This document shows, piece by piece, positions 1-6,555 of a stretch of DNA of 12,881 nucleotides. How positions within the stretch are numbered: position 1 is the stretch's first letter; each line of letters opens with the position of its first letter. The position numbers and the translations under genes are program-made. The stretch covers positions 1 through 12,881 of the forward strand of contig JAFUPO010000209.1 of assembly GCA_017481185.1 (NCBI GenBank), read 5' to 3'. This stretch comes from Clostridia bacterium (GTDB lineage: Bacteria > Bacillota_A > Clostridia > Christensenellales > Aristaeellaceae). Under the pieces are notes generated by a model. It ran no database searches. It had not been told where the DNA came from and saw nothing but the letters and a program-made list of their open reading frames with translations.

Positions 1-1
1 A

Positions 2-883
2 TTTATCCAGCCCGTTCATATTGGCGCAGTTGAACAGATTCATTTTTTAGCAGACCAGGCGGCGGGCGACTACATCGCTTTACTTAACTCAGACGATTAC
101 TGGAAAAGCGACAAACTCGAAAAACAAATAACATATTTAGAGGAACATTGTGATGTTGATGCATGTTTTACTCAAGCCTTAATGGTAGATAAAAACGGAA
201 AGCTTATTACCAAAGAAGAATTCTCATTAAGTGAAATCTTCCTTCAACCGAATCGAACTCGTAAGGAGTGGCTACGCTTTTTTGTCGAAAACGGAAACGC
301 TTTGTGCCATCCGAGTATCGTAGCGCGCAAAGGACTTTATCAAGGAAAGTATCGCTTAAATCATGGTTTGAGGCAGTTGCCAGATTATGATCTATGGACG
401 CGGTATTTGATGCATCATAATATTCATGTGATTCAAGAGCCACTGACGTTCCATCGTCGCACAGGGTCCCTAAATACTAGTGCTTGGTCAAAAAACAATC
501 TAGCGTTATTGCTTCGCGAACAAGCTTGGATTAGGCGGCATATGATTGACAATATGGGCAGGGAGGACTTTGTTGAGATATTCCGTGATCAACTAAAAAA
601 GACAGATTGCTCTGACATTGAAATGATATGTGAAAAGTTTTTTCTGTTAGTACGGATGGGACAGCACGACACAGCGATGCTTGACCACGCCATAGACTTT
701 TATTTTGACCACGCAACGGATCACTCATTTGTTCAAACAATGTCAAAGTCGTATTCCTTTAGTGATACAGATTTCTTCGCCATATCACATTGTAATAGTA
801 AAGCAAACGATACAATACTTGGAATCGGAATAAGCAGCATTTGGAAAAAAATAGCTTCTTTTAAAAAGCGAGAGGAGAATTAA
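2..883 (+). CDS. Family 2 glycosyltransferase, 5' end cut by the window edge
   Basis: Likely transfers a sugar from a nucleotide donor onto a growing cell-surface glycan on the cytoplasmic face of the membrane. The frame is open from base 2, well before the first in-frame ATG at 182, and 293 residues are visible. The upstream part reads GDYIALLNSDDYW, the GT-A metal-binding DXD region (SDD) of GT2 enzymes, so the ATG at 182 is not the start; the N-terminal Rossmann half lies outside the window. Further on, GNALCHPS and LPDYDLW resemble the acceptor-side motifs often seen in this family. The C-terminal 100 or so residues have no motif I recognise. The stop is 2 bases before the next ATG, so the genes are co-transcribed. 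The gene is AT-rich, like the next two. The family is clear; donor and acceptor cannot be told. Confidence 0.88.
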   Translation, partial: FIQPVHIGAVEQIHFLADQAAGDYIALLNSDDYWKSDKLEKQITYLEEHCDVDACFTQALMVDKNGKLITKEEFSLSEIFLQPNRTRKEWLRFFVENGNALCHPSIVARKGLYQGKYRLNHGLRQLPDYDLWTRYLMHHNIHVIQEPLTFHRRTGSLNTSAWSKNNLALLLREQAWIRRHMIDNMGREDFVEIFRDQLKKTDCSDIEMICEKFFLLVRMGQHDTAMLDHAIDFYFDHATDHSFVQTMSKSYSFSDTDFFAISHCNSKANDTILGIGISSIWKKIASFKKREEN

Positions 884-885
884 CA

Positions 886-2862
886 ATGAAAGGGACGACC
901 GGAACAATTAACGGGGAAATCCCCGTCATGCATTGTTTTGACAATAATTATGTGATCCCAGCTGCGGTGTCCTTTTTTTCAATGTTAAAAAATGCGGATC
1001 AAAGATACTTTTACCGTCTTTTTGTGCTTCACAGTGACATAACTATTCAAAATCAGCAAAAGCTGATCAAATTGGTACGCGGATTTGGCAACGCCGATCT
1101 CGAATTCATTGATATGAACAATCAATTCAAAGATCTTTGGAAAGCAATGCCGAATACAGATCACCTATCCAAGGAGGTGCTTTATAAGCTTGTTGCATCT
1201 GTTATCTTCCCTCAGTATGACAAATTAATCATCACAGATGTTGATGTCGTATTCCTTGGAGATATCGCACCCAGCATAAATTCTTTTAATCCTGATGATG
1301 ATGTCTATTTTGCAGGAGTTCGGCAGATTAATCCAGATAAGTCTTTTTTGCTAGATTATTATGAAGGATATAAAAAAGCATTTAGTTCACTTGAATATTC
1401 ACAAATCAAAGTGTGCGGAGGATATCTTGTTGCTAATTTAAAAAAACAACGAGAAGACAGGATGGTAGATGTATTTGTTAGCTACTTAAAGAACAATGCT
1501 GACCGTCTTCTTCAAGCGGAACAGGATGTCATAAATTTCTGTTGTCGAGAGCGCCAGATTGTAATGCTTCCTCTTAACTATGTGGTTTGTAGCTATATGT
1601 ATGACATCTGCACTTCTGTGGATATTACTACGAGCGACCCCTACTATACATATCGCGAAATGACCGATGCAATGGCGTATCCCATCCAATTACACTATGC
1701 AACGAAAACAAAGCCTTGGAACTCACCTGATTCGACCAAGGCAGAAATTTGGTTTGAATATCTAAAGCAAACCAATTTCGTCGAAGATTACAATGCACAG
1801 AAACTATATGAGAAAGAAAGAATCTCTGATCTTCCAGGAAAACTGCTCTTTCCGGAGCTGCCGAAGAGCTCATCTGTAAAAATTAGCGTTCTTGTATGTA
1901 CATATAATCATCAAGAACTAATTGGAAAGGCTTTAGAGAGCATTTTAACTCAGAAAACGAATTATCCATTTGAGTTGATTGTGTCTGATGATGCCTCTAC
2001 CGATGGAACGCAAGAAATCATTCAGGCTTATCATAAAAGATATCCTGATAAAATGAAGAAGTGTATTTTGCGCACACAGAATGTCGGGATAGGGAAAAAC
2101 TACTATGAAGCTTTAACTCTAGCGGAGGGTGAGTACCTCGCCATATGTGATGGTGATGATTACTGGCTTGATGAAAACAAACTACAAAAGCAAGTCGACT
2201 TTTTGGAAAAGAACAAAGAATATAGCATTGCATGCTCTGATTTTTTGATGCATACCGTGGGAGAAGAAAACCGCGACAAACAGTTTGGAATTAAGGGTTT
2301 TCTTGAGAATTCTTGCGGGTTAAACCCTAAATATACACTTTCTAATCTTATTGAAAGTCGCTTCATAGCATCCTGTACAGTAGTTCTGCGTTGGAAGCTA
2401 AAAGATTGCGTTCCTGAGTTTTTGAAAGAATACAAAGTCATTGATTTTCCTCTGGAACTGATTCATGCAAGCTGCGGCTATATTAAAGTATTCTATGAAC
2501 CCATGTCAGTATACAATCTTCATCCTCAAAGCATAAGCCATACAGATCATAATACGGTACAAAACGACGCATTAATTCTACTGAAAGAAGTCAATCAGTT
2601 TCTTGGTTTTAAGATAACCCCTCATATAAAAGCATATCTTCAGAGATTAACGGCTTCTCAAGGCTCTGAGCCGGCTCCTCAAGATTTACTTCCCAAAGTT
2701 TATAAGCCCCTTGAAAGACTCTATGCAAAGTGTATGCCTGAGTTTGGCAAACGGATATACCGATCTTTCAAGAAAGGGTTAAAGTACCTATATCGAAAAC
2801 TTGTGCCTGTTGGTTTGCGTCAAAAAATTACACCTGCTATCCGTAGAATAAAAAACAACTAG
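886..2862 (+). CDS. Two-domain glycosyltransferase: GT8 joined to GT2
   Basis: Two glycosyltransferase catalytic domains sit in one 658-residue chain. Residues about 12-280 are GT8-like (LPS galactosyl/glucosyltransferase or glycogenin type): an N-terminal strand with MHCFDNNYV, the metal-binding D118-V-D120 in ITDVDVVFLGD, and the closing H270...KPW278 signature. Residues about 330-560 are GT2-like: SVLVCTYN at 335-341, SDDAS with D368/D369, and the DGDD metal site at 422-425 followed by YW. Both sets of catalytic residues look intact, so it may add two different sugars in succession. Residues about 620-658 are rich in Lys, Arg and aromatics, which could tether it to the membrane (inference). 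AGGAG at 873-877 lies 8 bases before the ATG. It starts 2 bases after the preceding glycosyltransferase and ends 11 bases before the aminotransferase. GT8 and GT2 also occur as separate proteins; no frameshift or stop is seen at the joint. Confidence 0.9.
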   Translation: MKGTTGTINGEIPVMHCFDNNYVIPAAVSFFSMLKNADQRYFYRLFVLHSDITIQNQQKLIKLVRGFGNADLEFIDMNNQFKDLWKAMPNTDHLSKEVLYKLVASVIFPQYDKLIITDVDVVFLGDIAPSINSFNPDDDVYFAGVRQINPDKSFLLDYYEGYKKAFSSLEYSQIKVCGGYLVANLKKQREDRMVDVFVSYLKNNADRLLQAEQDVINFCCRERQIVMLPLNYVVCSYMYDICTSVDITTSDPYYTYREMTDAMAYPIQLHYATKTKPWNSPDSTKAEIWFEYLKQTNFVEDYNAQKLYEKERISDLPGKLLFPELPKSSSVKISVLVCTYNHQELIGKALESILTQKTNYPFELIVSDDASTDGTQEIIQAYHKRYPDKMKKCILRTQNVGIGKNYYEALTLAEGEYLAICDGDDYWLDENKLQKQVDFLEKNKEYSIACSDFLMHTVGEENRDKQFGIKGFLENSCGLNPKYTLSNLIESRFIASCTVVLRWKLKDCVPEFLKEYKVIDFPLELIHASCGYIKVFYEPMSVYNLHPQSISHTDHNTVQNDALILLKEVNQFLGFKITPHIKAYLQRLTASQGSEPAPQDLLPKVYKPLERLYAKCMPEFGKRIYRSFKKGLKYLYRKLVPVGLRQKITPAIRRIKNN

Positions 2863-2873
2863 GGGGAAAAACC

Positions 2874-3992
2874 ATGAAAGAAAAGATAATGGTAACCCGT
2901 CCTTTTTTACCTGACCGAAAAGTTTTCGATCGTTATGTCGATGAAATTTGGCAGAATAAATGGCTGACCAATCAAGGCCCATTACATGAGCGTTTTAGCC
3001 AACAACTAAAAGAATATTTAGGTGTTGAGAATATAACACCTACTGTCAATGGCCACATTGCTCTGGAGGTAGCATTGCGCGGACTGCGTATACACGGAGA
3101 AGTCATTACAACGCCCTTTACTTTTGCCAGCACCACTCATTCAATTGCTTTATGCGGCTTAACTCCTGTTTTTTGTGATATTCGCGAATCCGACATGACA
3201 CTTGACCCCGATAAGATTGAAAATCTAATAACAGATAAAACAGAAGCGATTTTGCCTGTACATGTATATGGGCATCCCTGTCAAACGGAGCTGCTGGAAA
3301 AAATAGCAATAAAACACAATCTTAAAATTCTCTACGATGCTGCACATGCATTTGGTGTAAAAAAGAATGGTGAATGTCTCGCTTTAGCGGGAGATGCGTC
3401 CATTTTTAGCTTTCATGCCACAAAACTGTTTAACTCGATTGAAGGTGGCGCGATCGTTTTCAAAGATCAGCGTTACAAGAAGAACTTTGATATGTTTAAG
3501 AATTTCGGCATTGCAAATGAAGAAAGCGTTCCTTTTATCGGAGGAAATGGTAAAATGAATGAATTCCAGGCCGCCATGGGCCTCGCTAATCTTGAGTATA
3601 TGCCCGAAATTATTCAGCATCGAAAAGAGTATACGTTGCATTACCGTGAACGTTTGGCTCGAATTCAAGGAATCCGGTTTTTTATGCCTGACGAAAACTG
3701 CGATGTAGAATATAACTATGCATATTTTCCTGTGCTAATTGATGAAGATGCACGGATGAATCGAACTGAAATATATGACGAACTAAAAAAAGCGGACATT
3801 TATGCTCGAAAGTATTTTTTCCCATTAGTCAGCGATTGTGCTTGTTATCGCAATATTCCTTCGGCCAAGAATCTTCCCGTTGCCAGTCGTATTGCACAAC
3901 AAGTAATGACATTGCCATTGTATGCAGATCTTGGTCATGAGAATGTAGATTACATTTGCGATCAATTAGAAACGTTGCTTGGTACAAAATAA
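2874..3992 (+). CDS. DegT/DnrJ/EryC1/StrS-family sugar aminotransferase
   Basis: A PLP-dependent enzyme that normally transfers an amino group, usually from glutamate, to a nucleotide-linked keto sugar, giving an amino-deoxy sugar for surface glycans. At 372 residues it has the family's usual length. Visible motifs are the N-terminal NKWLTNQGP, TPFTFAST at 80-87, the pyridine-contacting D155 in YDAAHAFG, and the Schiff-base lysine K184 in SFHATKLFN followed by EGG. The N-terminal VTRPFLP pattern resembles VioA-like dTDP-4-amino-4,6-dideoxyglucose transaminases, but substrate assignment from this is only a guess. A ribosome binding site, AGGGGG at 2861-2866, overlaps the previous stop codon, so the gene belongs to the glycosyltransferase operon. 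No nucleotidyltransferase, dehydratase or acetyltransferase of the same sugar pathway is visible, so those would lie upstream or elsewhere. No clear terminator follows directly. Confidence 0.92.
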   Translation: MKEKIMVTRPFLPDRKVFDRYVDEIWQNKWLTNQGPLHERFSQQLKEYLGVENITPTVNGHIALEVALRGLRIHGEVITTPFTFASTTHSIALCGLTPVFCDIRESDMTLDPDKIENLITDKTEAILPVHVYGHPCQTELLEKIAIKHNLKILYDAAHAFGVKKNGECLALAGDASIFSFHATKLFNSIEGGAIVFKDQRYKKNFDMFKNFGIANEESVPFIGGNGKMNEFQAAMGLANLEYMPEIIQHRKEYTLHYRERLARIQGIRFFMPDENCDVEYNYAYFPVLIDEDARMNRTEIYDELKKADIYARKYFFPLVSDCACYRNIPSAKNLPVASRIAQQVMTLPLYADLGHENVDYICDQLETLLGTK

Positions 3993-4128
3993 GTGCGATT
4001 AATAGGAAAGGGTAATTGCTATATATTATAGCCAGCGAAAAAACGAATTGAGAGGCCTTTTGAATCCGATTTGCAGATTGGGCCTTCTGACATTCTAATA
4101 TTGAGCCCAACAATGAAGGCGAAGCCGG

Positions 4129-4154
4129 AAAAAGAAAAACCCCCGTAAGGGGGG
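4129..4154 (-). terminator. Intrinsic terminator of the regulator-like pseudogene
   Basis: Read on the minus strand it is CCCCC, loop TTAC, GGGGG, then TTTTTCTTTTT. The stem begins 6 bases after the stop codon at 4161-4163. This is a textbook Rho-independent terminator, and it supports the second reading frame of the pseudogene as the original 3' end. Confidence 0.85.
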
Positions 4155-4160
4155 CGAGGA

Positions 4161-4506
4161 TCACGACGCTGATTGCTCGTCATGCTGAACCTTGAGTAGC
4201 GCCTGGCGCAGATCACGCACAGGCGCATCGGTATCCTTGCAAAAAGCAAAGGGGAATGATAAATGTGAGGGCGCAGCAAAGGCTTTTGACGTGCTCCGGG
4301 GAGGCATAGGATCGCGTGTCCATCATCAGCAGTTCAGAAAATTTGGCCTGGGTGAGGCTTTCTCTTTTGTGAGTTTGGAAAAGAAGAACGGTCTGTAGTC
4401 TCAAAGGGCGCATCTGCAAAGGTTCTTCATAGTAATCAACCGCTCTTTTGTAGATGCGTGCGTTGCACATATAATAAGCGCAGTAGAAAAGAGCGGTACA
4501 CATCAT
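4161..4506 (-). pseudogene. Frameshifted small helix-turn-helix-like regulator
   Basis: The minus strand encodes a protein with an HTH-like stretch: SLTQAKFSELLMMDTRSY, then PEHVKSLCCALTF. This resembles small XRE-like proteins of clostridia where, from memory, the pattern is closer to EHGKS. The open frame starts at 4506 (AAGGTG lies 8 bases upstream) or at an internal ATG at 4413, and stops at 4213. At a run of five A (plus strand 4241-4245) a shift of one base joins another frame that continues CKDTDAPVRDLRQALL and ends at 4161, directly before a strong terminator. The hydrophilic helical tail in the new frame is what such proteins carry, so a one-base indel is the simplest reading. The residues ahead of 4413 do not look like a conserved N terminus. 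Family assignment rests on recalled pattern only. A sequencing error or a true +1 shift are alternatives. Confidence 0.5.
4439..4497. repeat. 11-bp perfect inverted repeat near the pseudogene 5' end
   Basis: ACCGCTCTTTT at 4439-4449 is the exact reverse complement of AAAAGAGCGGT at 4487-4497, with a 37-base interior. On the minus strand it lies just after the ATG at 4506 but before the internal ATG at 4413. It could be an RNA stem in a leader, if translation really starts at 4413, or the ends of a small inserted fragment. No target duplication is visible around it. Confidence 0.5.
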
Positions 4507-4533
4507 GAGGTGGACACCTTAATTTGGATAACA

Positions 4534-4563
4534 TATAAATAATTTTTACAAAGGTTACGTCAA
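4534..4563 (-). promoter_or_regulatory. Candidate sigma-A promoter for the regulator-like pseudogene
   Basis: On the minus strand TTGACG (plus 4558-4563) is followed after 18 bases by TTTATA (plus 4534-4539). It sits about 30 bases before the ATG at 4506. The -35 box is good, the -10 moderate. It diverges from the plus-strand promoter at 4577-4605. Confidence 0.45.
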
Positions 4564-4576
4564 AATAGCTCTTGCC

Positions 4577-4605
4577 TTGGAAACGAAGCCCTGATGTGGT
4601 ACAAT
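4577..4605 (+). promoter_or_regulatory. Candidate sigma-A promoter of the phosphatase/methyltransferase operon
   Basis: TTGGAA at 4577-4582, a 17-base spacer, and TACAAT at 4600-4605 preceded by TGG (extended -10). Predicted transcription start is near 4612, leaving a leader of about 80 bases. The -10 box lies inside a long inverted repeat, so occupancy by a repressor is possible. Confidence 0.6.
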
Positions 4606-4626
4606 AAACACACCGCATCAGGGCTT
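4586..4626. repeat. 15-bp inverted repeat over the -10 box
   Basis: AAGCCCTGATGTGGT (4586-4600) pairs with ACCGCATCAGGGCTT (4612-4626), with one G-T wobble and an 11-base loop. It encloses the TACAAT box, as expected for an operator. It is followed by ATTTCTTT, so a weak terminator for read-through from the left is the other reading. Confidence 0.7.
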
Positions 4627-4692
4627 ATTTCTTTGACGGAGAATCGCAGCTCGCTCCGCGGCGGGGTTCATCAGCACACAACGAGGTGAAGC

Positions 4693-5139
4693 ATGAAAAA
4701 GGTTTTGTTTATCTGCCACGGCAATATCTGCCGTTCGCCCATGGGCGAGTTTATTTTGAAAGACCTGGTGGGCAAGGATCCGCGGTTTGAAATCGCCTCG
4801 GCGGCGGTGAGCCGCGAGGAGCTGGGTAACCCGGTCTATCCTCCCGCCCGGCGGGAGCTGGCGCGGCACGGCATCAGCTGCCAGGGCAAACAGGCCCGGC
4901 AGGTGACGGCCAAGGACTATGCGGAATATGATTACCTTATCTGCATGGACCTTTCCAATGTGCGCAACCTGATGCGCATTATCGGGAGCGATCCCGAGGG
5001 GAAGGTGCATCTGATGATGGACTTCACCGATACCCCCGGGGAGGTGTCCGACCCCTGGTATACGGGGGATTTTGCCAGAACCTATGATGATATTTTGAGA
5101 GGATGCCAGGGCCTTCTGGCGCACATGAACCATGAATAA
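4693..5139 (+). CDS. Low-molecular-weight protein-tyrosine phosphatase
   Basis: Cytoplasmic phosphatase of 148 residues, the normal size for this family. The active-site loop is C8-H-G-N-I-C-R14-S, the CX5R signature directly after the first beta strand, and the general acid is D120 in SDPWYTGDF. Arginine phosphatases of the YwlE type carry Thr where this protein has Ile12, so phosphotyrosine is the more likely substrate (established for YwlE, applied here by inference). In Firmicutes such enzymes often counter tyrosine kinases that control capsule export, and a glycan locus lies upstream; however the spacer, separate promoter and GC-rich composition say it is not part of that operon. GAGGTG at 4683-4688 precedes the ATG. 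Its last 8 bases overlap the methyltransferase start, so the two are co-translated. Confidence 0.93.
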   Translation: MKKVLFICHGNICRSPMGEFILKDLVGKDPRFEIASAAVSREELGNPVYPPARRELARHGISCQGKQARQVTAKDYAEYDYLICMDLSNVRNLMRIIGSDPEGKVHLMMDFTDTPGEVSDPWYTGDFARTYDDILRGCQGLLAHMNHE

Positions 5140-6478
5140 AAATCAGCAGCTGGAGTTGGAATGTTTAAGCCTGGGCGCAGAGCTTGAGGGTGTGTGCCGC
5201 CATGAGGGCATGGCCGTGTTCGTGAAGGGTATGCTCCCTGGCGAAAAGGGCAAGGTGGTTATTACAAAAGTGGAAAAGCGCTATGCCTTCGGCCGCCTGC
5301 TGGAGGTGTTGGCGGCTAGCCCTGAAAGGCTTGCGCCCTCCTGCCCGGCCTACCCCCGGTGCGGCGGCTGCTCCGGCCTGCACATGACCTATCAAGCCAC
5401 CCTCAACGCAAAGCGCCAGCAGGTGCAGGATGTAATGAAGCGCATCGGCGGCGTGGAGGTTGACGTGCGCCCAGTATTGGGCATGGCTGACCCTTGGCAT
5501 TACCGCAACAAAACCGCCCTGCCCCTGTGCCAAACGGAAAAGGGCGTGCGCACGGGCTTTTACGCCCCCCGCAGCCACAGCCTCATCCCCGTGGATGATT
5601 GCCTTATGGCCATGGAGCCCATCAACCGGGCAGCCAAGGCCCTGCGCCGCTGGATGGACGAGAGCCACACCGCCTGCTATGATGAGGCCAGCCATACCGA
5701 CCTGGTACGCCACCTGGTAGCCCGGCAAAATCGCAAGGGGGACGTGATGGCTGTGGTGGTCATCAACGGCAACGCCCTCCCCGGCTGGGAAGGGCTGCTC
5801 CGCGAGCTGCAAAAGGACGTGCCCACCTTGGCCTCCCTGTACATCAGCATCAACAAGGAAAAAACCAACGTCATTCTGGGCCGCCAGTGCCGCCTTCTGT
5901 GGGGCGTTGCGACCTTGGAGGATACCCTTTGCGGGCTTCAATTTCAGGTGTCTCCCCAGTCCTTCTTCCAGGTGAACCCGGAGCAGACGGAGGTTTTGTA
6001 TCAGACCGCTCTGGACTTTGCGGGCCTCAAGGGCGATGAAACCGTGGCGGACATCTACTGCGGCGCAGGCACCATTTCCCTGCTGCTGGCCAAGCACTGC
6101 AAGCAGGTGCTGGGCATTGAGGTGGTGGAACCCGCGGTGCTCAACGCACGGGAAAATGCCAAGGCCAACGGCATTGAAAACGCCCGTTTCATCACCGGTG
6201 CGGCGGAGTATGTGCTGCCCCGCCTGGTCAAGGAGGGCTACCGCCCCCAGGTGATGGTAGTGGATCCGCCCCGCAAGGGCATCGAGCTGCCCGCCCTGGA
6301 GGCCATGGCCGCCAGCGGGCCGGAAAAGATTGTTTACGTCAGCTGCAACCCCGCCACCCAGGCCCGGGATGTGGGCCTGCTCACTCAGCGGGGCTATAAG
6401 GTTACCGCCTGCCAGCCGGTGGATATGTTCGCCTGGACGGCTGGCGTGGAAAATGTGGCGCTGCTGATCAAAGCTTAA
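5132..6478 (+). CDS. rlmD: 23S rRNA (uracil-5-)-methyltransferase, RumA/RlmD type
   Basis: Uses S-adenosylmethionine to methylate C5 of a uracil in 23S rRNA (U1939, and in some Firmicutes also U747 as RlmCD). Order of parts in 448 residues: an N-terminal TRAM RNA-binding domain (about 5-60, GMAVFVKGMLPGEKG); cysteines C71, C77, C80 and C157 positioned like the [4Fe-4S] ligands of RumA; PWHYRNKTAL at 121-130; SFFQVNPEQTE at 277-287; SAM-binding DIYCGAGT at 307-314; DPPRKG at 378-383; and nucleophile C405 in VSCNPAT. The conserved C-terminal Glu is E440 in WTAGVE, where relatives more often show HTxHVE. It starts inside the phosphatase gene (8-base overlap) without a strong ribosome binding site of its own, which suggests translational coupling. 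The gene symbol is a family-level choice; tRNA specificity (TrmFO is the usual enzyme there) is unlikely. Confidence 0.9.
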   Translation: MNKNQQLELECLSLGAELEGVCRHEGMAVFVKGMLPGEKGKVVITKVEKRYAFGRLLEVLAASPERLAPSCPAYPRCGGCSGLHMTYQATLNAKRQQVQDVMKRIGGVEVDVRPVLGMADPWHYRNKTALPLCQTEKGVRTGFYAPRSHSLIPVDDCLMAMEPINRAAKALRRWMDESHTACYDEASHTDLVRHLVARQNRKGDVMAVVVINGNALPGWEGLLRELQKDVPTLASLYISINKEKTNVILGRQCRLLWGVATLEDTLCGLQFQVSPQSFFQVNPEQTEVLYQTALDFAGLKGDETVADIYCGAGTISLLLAKHCKQVLGIEVVEPAVLNARENAKANGIENARFITGAAEYVLPRLVKEGYRPQVMVVDPPRKGIELPALEAMAASGPEKIVYVSCNPATQARDVGLLTQRGYKVTACQPVDMFAWTAGVENVALLIKA

Positions 6479-6508
6479 AAGTATTCACTGGCAGATTGAC
6501 CGGTGATG

Positions 6509-6517
6509 TGATATACT
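6509..6517 (+). promoter_or_regulatory. Candidate extended -10 promoter for the alpha/beta hydrolase
   Basis: TGATATACT gives an extended TGn plus TATACT box. TTGACC at 6496-6501 is only 10 bases upstream, too close to act as its -35, and the hexamer at the right distance (TGGCAG at 6489-6494) is poor. The box lies about 30 bases after the methyltransferase stop, so the hydrolase may be transcribed separately. Confidence 0.4.
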
Positions 6518-6541
6518 GTTCTTACTTGAAAACAACTGAAT

Positions 6542-6547
6542 CAGGAG
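6542..6547 (+). promoter_or_regulatory. Ribosome binding site fixing the hydrolase start
   Basis: AGGAGG lies 8 bases before the ATG at 6556. The frame is open back to a TTG at 6496, but that codon has no such site and lies upstream of the likely -10 box, so 6556 is the start. Confidence 0.85.
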
Positions 6548-6555
6548 GCGGTCAC

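Larger units (their letters stand above)
3993..4692. other. 700-base spacer between glycan operon and core genes
   Basis: No intact gene is seen. From left to right it holds about 135 bases with only weak short hairpins (for example GCTATA/TATAGC at 4018-4032), a minus-strand intrinsic terminator, a frameshifted minus-strand regulator-like gene, that gene's likely promoter, and the plus-strand promoter with inverted repeat for the phosphatase operon. It marks the change from AT-rich glycan genes to GC-rich housekeeping genes. I found no tRNA, transposase or attachment-site duplication in it. Confidence 0.7.

Noticed and set aside
182..883. The ATG at 182 as start of the first glycosyltransferase
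   Set aside because: The frame is open to the window edge and encodes the GT2 metal-binding region upstream of this codon; it is an internal Met.
3829..4164. A 111-residue minus-strand hydrophobic frame across the aminotransferase end
   Set aside because: It runs through the strong terminator at 4129-4154 and into the aminotransferase gene; no ribosome binding site or family pattern.
4192..4398. A 68-residue plus-strand frame in the spacer
   Set aside because: It lies opposite the regulator-like pseudogene, whose minus-strand motif, promoter and terminator explain the segment better.
4508..4519. AGGTGGACACCT as an insertion-sequence end
   Set aside because: It recalls some IS termini but is only a 5-bp repeat, with no partner end, transposase or target duplication nearby.
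4618..5133. A 171-residue minus-strand frame opposite the phosphatase
   Set aside because: It mirrors the phosphatase gene, has a His/Gly/Ala-rich shadow composition and ends in the promoter palindrome.
5165..6097. A 310-residue open frame on the minus strand opposite the methyltransferase
   Set aside because: It is a GC-driven shadow: low complexity, no recognisable motif, no ribosome binding site, and opposite a complete enzyme gene.
6496..6555. A 20-residue N-terminal extension of the alpha/beta hydrolase from the TTG at 6496
   Set aside because: That TTG lies upstream of the extended -10 box and has no ribosome binding site, while AGGAGG is ideally placed for the ATG at 6556.
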